Positions 24,181 to 36,317 of a stretch of 64,000 bases of DNA are shown piece after piece. Numbering within the stretch: position 1 is the first letter of the stretch; every line of letters begins with the position of its first letter. This stretch comes from Magicicada septendecula (Eukaryota; Arthropoda; Insecta; Hemiptera; Cicadidae). Location: assembly GCA_034769895.1 (NCBI GenBank), contig CM068367.1, forward strand, positions 1,318,755,286-1,318,819,285, written 5' to 3'. The notes beneath the pieces were generated by a model, which was given only the letters and a program-made list of their open reading frames with translations, made no database searches and was not told the origin of the DNA. The position numbers were made by a program, and so were the translations under genes.

Positions 24181-24747
24181 CAGACCAAAACCATGGCATT
24201 TAAAGGTAAATATCCAGTGAGGACTTAGATAGTTATAAACAACAGCACTTTAGAACATGTGAGCCGTTTCAAATATCTCGGCTGTGCAGTAAGCTATGAA
24301 TCTGAATATGATATAAGAGAGAAGATGAGTAAATTTAGGAATACTTGTGGTACGATTCATAGCAATCTTAGAAATAAAACAAGACACAGCACAACGATTA
24401 AATTTTGTAAGACAATTGCAAGACCAACGTTGATTTATGCGAGTGAGGCGAGGGTTACGACAAAAAAGGAAAACAGCAAGATTCAGAGTGCTGAAATGCA
24501 GTTTCTTCGAAATACTTTAAATTATACATTGCAAGATAGAATGAGGAATGAAGATATCAGAGCAGAACTCAAAGTAAAGGACATAAATGAAATTATTTCA
24601 ATTTACAGAAGACAATAGTGGGATTATCTGTAAAGGATGACAGAGGATCGATTTCCGAAAGCGGCACTGAACTATGAAGCCATTGGTAGAAGAGACGTGG
24701 GTCGTCCGAGGATGAGATGGGTGCCGGAACAGGTTTATATAAGCTAA
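24181..24747 (+). pseudogene. LINE reverse transcriptase C-terminal relic
   Basis: A single frame contains KTMAFKGKYPVRT, SRFKYLGCAVSYE, CGTIHSNLRNKTR, LIYASEARVTTKK, AEMQFLRN and, near the end, RRDVGRPRMRW. It is the same domain and family as 253-858: the RT thumb and the basic C-terminus. Nonsense codons at 24226-24228 (TAG), 24616-24618 (TAG) and 24631-24633 (TAA) interrupt an otherwise intact frame ending at TAA 24745-24747. The palm motifs are absent, as expected for a 5'-truncated copy. Confidence 0.75.
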
Positions 24748-25761
24748 TCCTTGAAGAAGAGAAGAAGAAAAAGATCAAATTATGCTTTAGTAAGTTGATT
24801 TAGTAACGTCCTTTTCTCATTCTGTTCCCTTAATACGTCCAAATTGTTTGCTTTCAATCGAACTACCATTACTACTAGTCATGATCACACACAACCGTAC
24901 ACATATTACGTACTATAAATGGGAAAAATAATCCATACCTCTACGATATATACGATCGTGTGTATGAATGTAGGGCTATGTACAAGACCACACAGAAATA
25001 AATCCCCGTGTAATAATCTGGCTTAGTGTAAATACCAAAGAGATTTTGCGGAATATAGAGTAAATAAAGGCTGTGCAACTATGCAGAACTGCTGACATAG
25101 CAGTGGGAAGGATCCCCTGGCTATAAAGCTTCGGGTCTTTTTAGACTTTACGATGGGTATAAAATGTGCGATATTAAAAACTACTTCTGATGTTTGACGA
25201 ATGTACTTCACTGCGTACGTGTCAAGTTCTGTTGTGTTGGACTACAGTTTCTGCATGTACCGTAGTGCAAAAGGTTAAAGTGCCAAACCTTACCTATCAC
25301 AGCGAGAAATTACTCCGCCGAGAATTACTCGACTCAAATTTACCGCTATTTCGCGTATTGTTATTTAATATTATTGTAAATAACGTACGTTTATGCTGGT
25401 ACAAACAAAAGGTAAATTTAATTATTTATGAATTTAAAATCAGTAATTACAATTATCCGAATTCAGATTCTCTGCCATAATGTTGTGGATATAAAGAGTA
25501 CGTGGTTTAGTAAAAGTCGTTAATAGTGTGTACTGTATTAAATCTAAAATCACAAAATGCTGGGGAGTTCTGTCGTCGACGTGTGGTAGTTGGTAGAAAT
25601 TCCTGTTCCTTACGTTTGGTTTTGCACACAAATCGTAATTCACCTTCCTCGTTTGCTACAAGCACGGCCAATAAAAAGCAAGCAGTCGTCGATGGCTCGC
25701 TATTGTTTCTGCCATGCACTGTTGCAACGAGACATTTCCTTCGGTTCAGCTAATGAGACGG
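24748..25761. other. spacer without recognised content
   Basis: Overlapping short frames on both strands at 25440-25796 reflect a slightly GC-richer patch. No family motif was seen. Confidence 0.35.
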
Positions 25762-25812
25762 CAGGCAAAACTAACCTTTTTCAGTCCGCCTTGTGACTTG
25801 TTGCTTACAGTT

Positions 25813-25850
25813 GATGACGCGTTTCAAAGCATATGCCTTGTCATCAGATC
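25813..25850 (-). ncRNA. hammerhead-like motif, inverted copy
   Basis: On the minus strand: GAT, CTGATGA, C, AAGGC-AT-rich loop-GCTTT, GAA, ACGCGT, C, ATC. GAT pairs with ATC (stem I). The stem II arms pair over five or six positions with one wobble, and ACGCGT is palindromic. The core residues are intact apart from the extra C before stem II. Confidence 0.5.
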
Positions 25851-25946
25851 TTAAAAAAATCTTTCATAGAAGGTCGCTATCGGTTAAAATTCTAATTGCA
25901 TTTGCACTGTATGTGTCAGTAGGTAATTGTAACTGTGGTCGTCTAA

Positions 25947-26126
25947 TCCATGTACACGGATTTCAAGTTTAACTTGGAAACACTGCACATCTGCAAAAAG
26001 GGCCGACTCATGATAGCCTTTGAAGAGTTTGATATTTACAGAGTATACACAAACATAAGCAGTCGCGGTTTCGTGTTGAATTACCAGCTGAATTTCAAAT
26101 CCAATCGCAATACGATACCGCCTTGA
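25947..26126 (+). pseudogene. Penelope-like protein C-terminal fragment
   Basis: About 59 codons end at TGA 26124-26126 and contain LHICKKGRLM, AFEEFDIYRVY and NYQLNFKSN. They match, in order and spacing, the end of the PLE at 37306-39741 (LHFCSKGRYMNTLEDF, EVYKAF, NDQLLFKYN). This segment follows the GIY-YIG endonuclease in PLE proteins. Everything upstream is missing. It shows that the adjacent hammerhead-like motif belongs to a PLE 3' end. Confidence 0.65.
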
Positions 26127-26262
26127 ACCTGTTTTGTCAAATAGAGATGAATAATCGCTCAGTGGCCGACCAAGCGTGAGAAAGTGAGCACCTACTGACG
26201 CGTAGAGTGCAAATGCAATTGGAATGTTAATCGATGACGATCTCCTACAAAGGATTGTTTAA

Positions 26263-26299
26263 GATCTGATGATAAAGCGTATAATTTGAAACGCGTCAC
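26263..26299 (+). ncRNA. hammerhead-like motif, direct copy
   Basis: GAT, CTGATGA, T, AAA-loop-TTT, GAA, ACGCGT, C, AC. The stem I pairing has decayed beyond the first pair, unlike the inverted sister at 25813-25850. It lies 137 bp after the stop of the PLE fragment. Confidence 0.45.
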
Positions 26300-26329
26300 A
26301 AGGCTGGTTGAAAAAGGTCAGTTTGTCTG

Positions 26330-26639
26330 TTCATACAAGTGACTTGGATATCATTGAAAACAATCATGGTGATGAGAGGCTGTCTCTGACGAAGTAGTGG
26401 TATCGGTGTTGTGTCTCCAGTGTTGGTGCAATGCAGAACAAGACACGTTATCTCTAATGACTGTCCCTGAAAAAAGTAAGCCTAAAATATGTAGGCCTAT
26501 TTCAGAATCAGTCTAGGTTAACACAGCTGCACTGAAAATAAATCAAACCTACTTACACTGCCACAAAAATTGACTGAATATATGTAAAAGTACAAGTATC
26601 TTGTACAATACAAGTATACAAGCTTCTTCTTCAGCGTGG
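26330..26639. other. spacer
   Basis: Nothing recognisable apart from a TAGGCCTA octamer at 26492-26499 and a TACAAGTATC-like tail at the 3' end of the next LINE. Confidence 0.4.
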
Positions 26640-27840
26640 CAACAACCCATTACTGGGTCAAGACCTCCTTTAACAGCCTCCGCCAGTTGGCCCAGTTAAG
26701 TGCAGCTGCTCTCCTGTTCCGGGTCCCAATGATATGGCGCGCATCATAGTTCACACAGTCTTCTCAACGTAGTTTGTGTCTACCAACCCTCCTGGTGTCA
26801 TAGATTTGTTCTGTGAGTGCCTTTTTGGGTATTTCATTCTCCCCCATTCTGATCACATGTCCTGTCCACCTGAGTCTACCAAGTTTTATAATTATCACAA
26901 TATCTGGTTCATTCAGAAGAGTGTTCAATTCTTGGTTAGTCCTTTTCCTCCATTCACCTCCCACACATATTGGACCAAAAATACTGCTGAGGATTTTGCG
27001 TTCATGAACCACCAGGCTTGACTCAGACTTTCTAGAAATGGTCCAGGTCTCAGAACCATAGTTGACAACTGGGCAGATCAATGTTTTATACAGAAGCAGG
27101 TTGGTGCTCCTAGCAATTGTTCTGCTCTGGAACAGGGGTCTGAGACCAAAGAATCACCTATTAGCTGAGGTGATTCTTCGCTTTATTTCTTCTGTAGTTT
27201 TCCCATCGGAGTTAACTTGACATTCTAAATAAACAAAATTGTTAACTTTTTCGAAGGAATAGATGCCAAGTTGGACGCGCCCTCCTTCTCTAGCTTCCTG
27301 TCCTGTGACAATGTATTTTGTCTTGCTTTTGTTTATTATGAGACCCAGCCTCCTTGCGGGACCTTCAAGAGCAAGAAAGGCTTCAGTGACTGCTCGAAGG
27401 GACCTCCCGATTATATCTAGATCATCGGCGTATCCTAGCACCTGCACTAACCTGTTGAATACAGTCCCGGAGGAATCTATTCCAGCATCTCTCACAGCTT
27501 TTTCTAAACCAAGAACGAAGAGGAGGCAAGCAAGAGGATCGCCTTTTAGGACACCCTTTTCATAGTCGAACTCTCCTGATGAGTCATTCTGGATCCTTAC
27601 CATGCCCTTCACTGTCAACATTTTCATCCTACACAATCTTATTAATTTCTTTGGTATGGCTATTTCTTCAAGAGCAGTGTAAAGTTCGTGTATATCAATG
27701 CTATCGTATGCATTTCTGAAATCTATGAAGAGGTGATGGGTTTGTAGCTTATGTTCCCTACCTTTCTCCAGAGTTTGTCGGAGTGTGAAAACTTGGTGTA
27801 TTGTAAATTTCCCTCCTCTAAACCCGCACTTACGACATAA
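26640..27840 (-). pseudogene. LINE reverse transcriptase relic, minus strand
   Basis: One minus-strand frame is preserved from about 27837 down to 26650. In order: CGFRGGKFT and IHQVFTLRQTLEKG, motif A FIDFRNAYDSID, GVLKGDPLACLLFVLGLEKA (motif B), VLGYADDLDII (motif C with the catalytic DD), then NKSKTKY, FVYLECQVN, the thumb, YGSETWTI and RLRWTGHVIRM. Only nonsense mutations break it: TGA at 27154-27156 and 26764-26766. TAA at 26650-26652 may be the natural end. The endonuclease half is missing at the junction with the next element. It is inactive but fairly young for this window. Confidence 0.85.
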
Positions 27841-27855
27841 TTACGACAACACAAA

Positions 27856-29955
27856 TAAGTAAGGAAAAAAATTCAAAATTCAATTATTACAGGACGAATC
27901 GATAAGGAACCTATACCAGCAACGTCTAGATCAAAAGTTAATAGAATTTAGGTATGATGAAGAAGTAAACATTACATTTGAACACATAAAAGAAGCTATG
28001 CTGCAGGCAGCACTAGAACCCCTAGGAGAGATTGAACAGGGAAATAATTCATACAAATGGGACATGAAGGAAGAGACGATAGAAGAGATAAAAGCAAAGA
28101 AAAACTATATAACAAGTGGATGTCCACGAAAAAAGAAGAATATTACAGAAACTACAGAGACAAAAACAAGGAAGTTAAGGAAACGGTCAGCAAAGAGAAA
28201 AGAAGCATGGCAAAACAGGTGTAGAAATGTAAACTAATACATAGGAGGAGCTAGGAGTTCAGAAGCATGGAATGTAATTAAATCATTACGAACGAATAGA
28301 AAAGATAAAAACTTTATTCAATACATATAAGACAATGAATGGGAGACACACTATAAAAACCTACTTACGGAACGTAGACAAGAATTCCTGAATAACGATG
28401 AAGAAAAAATAGAGACAGAAGCAGAAAATAGAATTACTATAACGGCAGCAGAAATAAGGAAAGCAGTAAACTCAATGAAAAACAACAAAACATCAGGCCC
28501 AGGAGGGTTAGTAGCGGAACTAATAAAGTACGGAACTGAAAATCGTATAAGAATGATAGGAAGAATGTTCGAGAAGGTTATAAATGGGGAAGATTTACCG
28601 GCGGAATGGAAAGAGGCACGAATTACATCGATATTTAAAAAGAGCGATAGATAAGACTGCGAAAACTATAGAGACATAAGTGTCATAGCAACAATGGGAA
28701 GGCTGTATGGTAGGGTGCTAAGAAATAAAGTCGAGGAAATTACAGAGGGAAAGATTGGAGAAGAACAAGCAGGTTTTACAGCCGGGAGATCGTGCGTAGA
28801 CCAGATATATACACTCCAACAGATCACAGAAAAGAAAAAAAGCGAAGAACAGGGAAGTACATCTAGCGTTTATCGACCTTAGGAAAGCGTATGATACAGT
28901 ACCCAGACAAGAAATGTTTAAAGCTCTATCACAATTGGAAATACCGAAAGCCCTGACGCAAGCAGTAACAAATCTGTATAAAAGCAACAACGTACAAATT
29001 AAAGTAGGTAACAAAACTGTCTGTAGGTTTAAAACATCCAAAGGGTTATTGCAAGGCTGCCCAACATCACCCACGCTGTTTAAGATATTTTTAGAATGTG
29101 CATTAACCATGTGGAAACAGAAATGCCATGGAATGGGAATACCGATACGAAATGAACACCTGTACACACTATGCATCGCCGATGACCAGGTAGTTATAGC
29201 CCAGGATGAAGAAGATCTAAGCTACACATGGTCAGAAAGCTGAATGAAGAATACACAAAGGTGGGATTGGAAATAAACATAAAAACGACTGAATACTTGG
29301 CAATTAGAGATGAAGAAACAACAGATTTAGAAGTGAACGAAAATGTTAAAATTAGAGGAACAGACAAATTCAAGTACCTAGGATTCACACTGAGTAAACA
29401 AGGCACAACGGAAGAAGAAATAAAAAGTAGATTAGGGAAGACTAGAACAGGGATTAGACAATTGCACAGTGTTATATGGGACAAAAATATTAGAAAAAGC
29501 ACCAAAAAAATGATATATCAGACCATAGTCCAAAGCGTTATGACGTATGCAGGAGAAGTATGGGTTATTAACAAAAAGAACGAAACGAAGATTCTTGCAA
29601 CAGAGATGGAATATTGGAGGAGGTGCTGTGGAATAACGAGAGCAGACCGAATAACAAACGAGGAGGTCAGAAGAAGAATGGAAACGGAAAGAATTGTAAT
29701 TGACTACATCGAAGAAAAAGATTGGTCATGTCCGGAGAGCCCAAAATAGGTGGATCAACAAAGTGACGGAATGAAGTCCATTAGGAAGGAGAAAAAGGGG
29801 AAGACCGAGAAGATCTTGGAGGGACGAAGTGGATGAATCTATGCAACGTATAGGACTTGAGGAAGGACAATGGGAACATCGGGAGAATTGGAAAGCCAGG
29901 TTGAAGGAAGGGAGACGGCACTAACTGTAGCAACCCTATTATATATATATAAATC
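27856..29955 (+). pseudogene. LINE reverse transcriptase relic, plus strand
   Basis: It begins in the endonuclease-RT linker (LLQDESIRNLYQQRL), then ITAAEIRKAVNSMKNNKTSG, ENYRDISVIATMGRLYG, EEQAGFTAGRSCVDQIYTLQ, motif A IDLRKAYDTVPR (28.87 kb), GLLQGCPTSPTLFKI (motif B), CIADDQVVIA (motif C), FKYLGFTLSK, the thumb and RGRPRRSW. Frameshifts near 28855, 29225 and 29720 and internal stops disable it. The 3' end runs into a TA-rich tail at 29940-29951, as seen for LINEs with microsatellite tails. It is a different family from its minus-strand neighbour, whose 5' end abuts it. Confidence 0.85.
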
Positions 29956-32276
29956 CGCACTAATATTGACTAATTACGTGATCAGCATGTGGGAGCAGTT
30001 TTTGGTACAGTATATGGGACATTATTTTATACGCCACAGGGGGAAGAGAAATGCCTCTGTAATTGTTACATTCTAGTTGATCCCCCTTAATAAACCAAAC
30101 ATATAACTGTCTTCTGCCAGGCTGTTGCCAGTTTCTCCTTTATCCATGTATCAATGACAAGGTCTTGAAGGGTTTTAACCAGCTCTGGGCCACCGTTTTT
30201 GAAAAGTACAAGTTTACAAACTCTTTATGGCAAATAAGGACTCCTGCTTGCTACTACAATTATTACTAGCTTCAAGGAGTGAGAGGCCTGCAGGACAGGA
30301 GTGTCACAGAGGTGTGCGATGTCAAGGAGAAATTATGAATTCAAAAATAAGGAATAAGACTTGTCAATCAGTAGTGGTAATCCACAACATGCTGTTTTAA
30401 TTCAATACCGAACATCGGTTTCTCACATTTGACTGTTGCTTGTAACAGTTACTCCTTTTTTACAGCTACACATTCTTAGAAAATCCTTTTTAAGGAACTA
30501 AATATAAACAAAGTTTAATAGTGTTCGTGAAGGTTTCATAAAAAGTTACTCATTCATGTCTGTGAAAAAAAAACAAAATAATTTTAAAAAACACAATATG
30601 AAAACAGCAAATATACGGCCTACCCTAAACCGACTTAATGACTTCTTGGAAGTAACGCCCTCTTAATTAATTTCTGGATACATTATAACAGTATTGTCTT
30701 TTCAAAGTACGGGTAGCTTTTTTCTTTAAATTCTCGTTACTTTGCTTTAAATTGCTTTCAGTTCGGAGTACGAGCTTTGTTATTATGCTTTAAATTCTCT
30801 AACTTTTAAACCTATCATTTTCCATTAAAATTACCATCGCTAACATAAAAGCATTTTGTTGTAAGTTTATCAGACTGGATAGTTTTGTTTCAAAAACATG
30901 CATTACAATTCAGTTAAAGAAAAGTCAACACCCGCTTCATTAGTTTCAAGTGACAACGCAACATATTCATTGGCAACAATGAAAAGGGCGTTTCTTACTC
31001 TATGTATACATAATTTAGTTCTTAGGTATTTCATTATTTTAGGTAACAAAATGTCGAACAACAAATTAATGATCCAGATTATAGATGAGAATCTCCTGTT
31101 CGTTTTCTGTGTGAGATAGTTCCGTGTCTTATAGAGGTTGTCGTTAGTACTTAACCTGTAAACTTATGAAAACGTAAATGGTGGCAATGACGTCAACTTT
31201 GACGGTCACTGGCAATTCTTTACGTTTACTTTTGTATTATTCAACATACATGTTTATTTTGTATGTTTACACATACATTCAACGCAGTCAAACTCATACA
31301 CTGTGACGTCTACATAAAGGTTACCTTCACCCAAGTGTAGTGGACTCCGCCACGTGACAGGCGTGAGGTTAGTTACGAGTTGTTTAAACTGTGTGTTATT
31401 GTATGTAATCAGATTCCGGAAGTTAGATAGTTCATGTATAGCACGATCGTTATTGTGGAGAAAACTTTAAATGGCTTTCACAGAGAAACTAAGTAAAATT
31501 TGACAACATCGACCATTAAAATCTAGTGTAATAGTATTTTGCACGAATCTAGACCTAATAGGGATATAAAAACTCGATTCACAGCTACGAGATATTGATA
31601 CGCAACACACGACTGGTAAATACTACTGGTACTTTTGCCATCCCACCCTGAGGTCTGATTTAACTTGAACATGATATTTAGTTTTATTTGTACGTGATAA
31701 TAAGGATTAATTTTATTCGTCCATTTTGTCCGCAAAACATTTCATTTTATTTTATTTCTTTTATAAAACACTATTATAAAACAATAATATGTTGCATTTC
31801 TATTCAGAAATTAAAAAAAAAACGACTAATTTTCTTCATATAAATGCAAGCATATATCTCCAGAGAAAAGACAAATTTTACAAAAATTTGTTTTTACAGA
31901 CTTGCCTACCATTTTATTGTCTACGTTTAGTATCACGTTACATTCACATAGTCACGCGATAAATCAGTTTGCTTTTATCCTTCTGTCTTTGGATAATTTT
32001 ACTCCCATATTGAAAGAGCACCAACCAGTGAAATCAACTGTTGCGACTAAGTTAATTGGAAACTTGATAAGGCTACTTATTACCAGACTATTTAGAAACT
32101 ACACATTTACACGTGTGCACTGAATCATAATAGTTCTTTAGGTTTACGTGTTGTACGTATTGTATGACTTTCTTTGTTAAAATAATCATTTTACCACGAA
32201 TAATGTGAGAGTATTGTGGCAGTTTTAATCGTTTTGGAAAAGTGAAACGAAACAAAGTATGCAGTATTAATTTGCA
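29956..32276. other. AT-rich spacer
   Basis: No gene, RNA or transposon signature was recognised on either strand. Confidence 0.4.
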
Positions 32277-32410
32277 ATGCCGTGCACAGACTGTAACATG
32301 GCAAGCGCTTCTGGTATTTAACCATTACGTTTTTTTCACTCCTGCAGAGCAGAGATCCACACACAACATGGATTCAGTTTGTGCGATCCCATCGCATTTA
32401 TAAAATGTTA
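32277..32410 (+). pseudogene. possible THAP zinc-finger fragment
   Basis: ATG at 32277 opens MPCTDCNMASASGI, followed by a stop at 32319 and LRFFHSC. One frame over it reads TTWIQFVRSHRIYKM. THAP domains start M-P-x-x-C, have a second Cys four or so residues later, an F-H-x-F-P strand and then x-W-x-x-F-V-R-R. The order and spacing fit with one frameshift and one stop. THAP domains bind DNA in host proteins and in P-element transposases. The C-terminal C-x2-H half was not found. It could be a decayed P-type transposon or exon. Confidence 0.4.
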
Positions 32411-35400
32411 CTGAGCTTACGTTATGAAGTCAACTTAATGTTTATACTTATTAAAGTTTCATAATGTATTTTTGGTAACACACGCACCACGGATATATGC
32501 GGGGAGGGTACAAACCAGCCGAAATACTGACGAGGCTTTGCTCGTATTGTATTAGTATTTTTTTACAACATAGCCCTGAATTCTCCTTTCAAATATACTG
32601 CCATTTCTTAGTGTACAATCCCAACAAATTTTTTTTGCCACTGTTGTTGTAACACTTTTGTCTGCAAATAATCTTAAGTATATTGATTAAAGGAAGGTTA
32701 AACTGGTTAGAAAAGATTTAATTACCACCAAAATATTACTTGCAATATCCCAGCAACTTTGGTATAAAACATATTTATGGTTTAATATTTTTCTCTTTGA
32801 GCAGTTATAGAAATATGTAGAGAATTTATTTATTACAAACTATGTAACTACGTTGTATAATGTTGCTTATCAGCGCAAATAGTCATTATTTACTTTGCAA
32901 CTATATGTCTTAAAAAAAAAATTAAATGACACACAGCGGCAATTTTATCTTAGCACTGATTATTAAAATGAATATACTCGTTCATTTAAATCACAAAAAA
33001 CTGTATTTAAAACATTATTTTGTCATTAACATTTTTAATACAATGCTTTAAAATATAAATTAAAACTGTAAAAAGTAAACGTTTAAACGTAAATTTTATT
33101 ATAATCATTCTCCTTTCATTCTTCTTTATTATAATCTTTCAAAGAAATTCAATAGCCAAACACGCATTGTCTCATATCCACTGTTTTTATAATTTCAAGT
33201 ATTTTATAATTTAAAAAAAGATTTTATCAATTCTTTATGAGTTACGTTGAAACACATGCTGTTTGTAAGTGACAGCATTTAATTGTTGTCAAATGCTGTA
33301 AAATTCCTATGCAACGCAACCATGTTAATGCTTGTTATTAACATACAGTGCGCATTGGTCTCCCTAATCTATGGAGAGTGTATGTAATGTTGCTGACAAG
33401 TATTCACAGAAGCATTACTTATAAATACAGTATAGTATTTGAAAATTTCCAATAGATACACACAATAAACAAAGCGACTTATGTATCTCTTCCTATGCAC
33501 GGTGGTATTCACTGTGTTGTGTAAATGTGCCAAGAGTGATTACCATTTTCTGTCAGAAGCAATATAAGCATTGCATTTGTTCTGAACGTTATAAGTTTGA
33601 ATTTCTCAGTGCTTTATGTAAGTAAGAATTTCTTTTCCCATTAGGAATCGTATGGTATGCACATGAATTGGTTATTTAGCAAGTAGTTGTGTTTTTTAAT
33701 ATGACATTCGACAGCTGAACGATGTACGGAATACCACAACAAATTGAATTCATATATTTTAATTATTTAACTTTGTAACGTTGGTACTAAATTGTAAATC
33801 GTTTGTAAGACATTTGCGGATATTGCGGGTACACTTTTACTGACGTCAGTTTTGTATACACAAACACATTTGATAGCATTTTAGAGAACCGATTACGATG
33901 CCGTTCTGCATCCGTACACTCTCACATTGCACAAACAATTACAAACACGTGCTGCAAATTTTATTGGTTAAACATTTTATTAGTGAGTTGGCAAATAACA
34001 CAGTAATTTATACAGATTTAAATCATCAGATTTGTTACACAATTTTGTTAACTTTGTAGCGTCACAGAACGTTCCATAAAAAGAAATCATTTATATAGTA
34101 AGTTAGCATAGGAGGAAAGTGAAGTGAACAGTATCGAACCCAAGTAGTCCCAAAAAATTGTGTAATTTTGTATAATAATTATTTCTATCAACTTGAAAAA
34201 ATAATAATAATAATAATATATATTATTAAAGTGAACAAGAGTGAAAAAACCATAAGACACTATAAGAGAGAGAAATAATGTCAGAATCTACCAGAATAAA
34301 GTCAATAATTATTAAGTTTTATAACTATGAATATAGTATTAAAAACTATTTTTTGTGAATAAATGGACAAGATCCATCATTATATTATGTGATGTAAATA
34401 AAATAAATGTATTAAATGACTTAAATACATTATTAGAAAGAGTTTAAGTTAAAATAAAAATTGTATATTTGCAATGACAAAAAAAATATTAATGTGTTGG
34501 ATTTGAGACCATACACCAAGATTTCATGGGAAAAATTAATTATTATCAGATTTAAATAAAAACTATATGTAATTGTCAAGCAGACAATAGTGAACAATTT
34601 ATCTTAAATAAAGGAAGCTGTCAAATGAATAAAAGGCAGCCAAAATAGCCAAAAACAGTGTTAACTAAAAACATGTAATAAGCATCTAATATTGTATAAT
34701 TTATGAATTTAATGTTGCCAAAATGCAACCAAACTGTATTAGAAAGCTGTAATATGATATAAAGCAACTATACTAATATACCTGACCAACTTTAACATTG
34801 TAATAGTCAAGTCAGCAAAATATTTACTTATACCATGTATGGCTGAAGCCAATTATCCAGTACAAAAATAATCAGATCTGGCTAAAATACTTACATAATA
34901 CTAACAAAAATGAGATAGAAAGGTACAATACATCAAAATACCTTAATAAGAAATAAACTCAGTTGAAAGTAAAATCAATTCTAAAAGAATTTAACTATTT
35001 AGAGTGAGATTTGTCACACCATAAAAAATGACATCTCAAGACAATCAATGATGCTATGTCATCTTGTGATAAATATAAAATATGTACAAAGTAACCAGGT
35101 ATCACAAAAGATAGACAAAATAATAAACTCTGTGTGTATAGTGGTGAAATAATACATATATTAAGGAAAAAGACTAATCACTGTATTAGAAAACTGGCAA
35201 GAACCTAGGCCATGAGCAGAGGCCATATAAAATTGTATTTATTTGTGTTTTATTAATGTTAAAATTTGTTTATTTTGTTGTAGGAGAGTAGTAGTAGTAG
35301 ATGTCTAGCTTGTGAAGGGAACTTTATAACTCCACAACAATTTTTATTATAAATATTGAGTTTTTAATGACTACAACTCAAGGTGAAGGTTGTAAATTGT

Positions 35401-35633
35401 AATGTTTTTTAGACTTAAGTTAATTAGATACCAATCATATTTAGTATCGCTAGATTCAGTAAAAAACAAGGAATCTAAATACATTAATGGCATACAAATT
35501 GTAAGTACTAATGTGAAACTGTTTGATAAATACCAGTGTAAATTTTGAAATATCCATTGTATGAAGAATAACCAATTCGTTCTAAAAGCTTCTACGGAAG
35601 TGAAAATTGTTCTATGACATTCCATTTCGTTTA
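32411..35633. other. AT-rich spacer
   Basis: Nothing recognisable. (ATA)n-like runs occur at about 34204-34224. Confidence 0.4.
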
Positions 35634-35713
35634 TTCTCGAACAATCTAGAAAGAATTTTTACACAAATATACCGGAAGTCGACGAAAACAGTCATTCCGA
35701 TTTAGTATAAAAG
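35634..35713 (+). promoter_or_regulatory. heat-shock-element plus TATA box promoter
   Basis: TTCTCGAACAATCTAGAA at 35634-35651 contains alternating inverted pentamers of the heat-shock element: TTC, GAA, ATC (one mismatch from TTC) and GAA, each two bases apart. TATAAAAG lies at 35706-35713, 55 bp downstream, the spacing usual for insect hsp promoters. The sequence after it is A- and C-rich, as are insect heat-shock leaders. It would drive rightward transcription under HSF control. No downstream heat-shock protein frame was found, so the target could be noncoding, an LTR or a gene beyond recognition. Confidence 0.5.
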
Positions 35714-36317
35714 CGAGACAAAATTTGACCGAAAAACACTTGAAAACTGAACGCCAGAACTGATGCATCTCACACAACACTGATCAACGCAGCTAAGGCG
35801 AAACCGAGAGGCGAGAAATCGACAAGACACGGCAGGAAGGCTTTTCCCGTACATAGAATACCCGACTGACTTAACCTCAACGAGAGTCGCCAAAAAATAT
35901 CGCTGAAATAGAGCAGCGATACGGCAAATTCTAATAGAAAGCACGCAGCCAGAACGTCGACGGCCCAGGAAGGTCCCAACATTTAATAGAGAACGAATTC
36001 TGCTGTGTTCGCATTGACTGACTAACGTGACAAATAATTCCCCCGAACGTAAACAAACAATACACTAGCCTTCCTCAACACTGCAAGAGGATCAGCGCTG
36101 CGGTAGCAGATTTCTGAATCAACGCTAAACAGATGATTCGTAGTGGCGGCGTTTGAACGAGATTTTACTGCCAAACGTTTTGACAAAAAGTGCGGAAAAA
36201 GTAACGATCGAAAAAATTGACTTTAAATAGATTCAGTGTACACCCGAAGAGGCGAGATCGAAAAACTACCCGAAGGAAGTGTCCAGTGAGAGAATAAACG
36301 ACCATTGGAACGTGAGT
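35714..36317 (+). other. possible leader with splice donor
   Basis: Downstream of the TATA box about 600 bp are richer in CpG than the surroundings and end in AAC|GTGAGT (donor at 36312-36317). AATAAA occurs at about 36293. I see no long plus-strand frame. Minus-strand ATG frames at 35702-35982 are hydrophobic but have no family match. I infer a noncoding leader or LTR body. Confidence 0.3.

Larger units (their letters stand above)
25762..26329 (+). mobile_element. fold-back Penelope-like element 3' end
   Basis: The left arm (25762-25924) is an imperfect inverted copy of the right arm (26190-26329). Matching blocks include ACCTTTTTCA, the hammerhead-like motif, AATTGCATTTGCACT and the ACCTACTGAC inner end. 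Between them, at 25947-26126, is a stop-free plus-strand frame matching the PLE C-terminus. The unit is therefore a 5'-truncated PLE copy whose 3' untranslated end is also present inverted at its left. Such inverted terminal pieces are known for PLE insertions. No target-site duplication was confirmed. Confidence 0.65.

Noticed and set aside
34225-34300. IRHYKREK-like residues resembling the LINE endonuclease end
   Set aside because: Only one short block matches and no neighbouring motif supports it.
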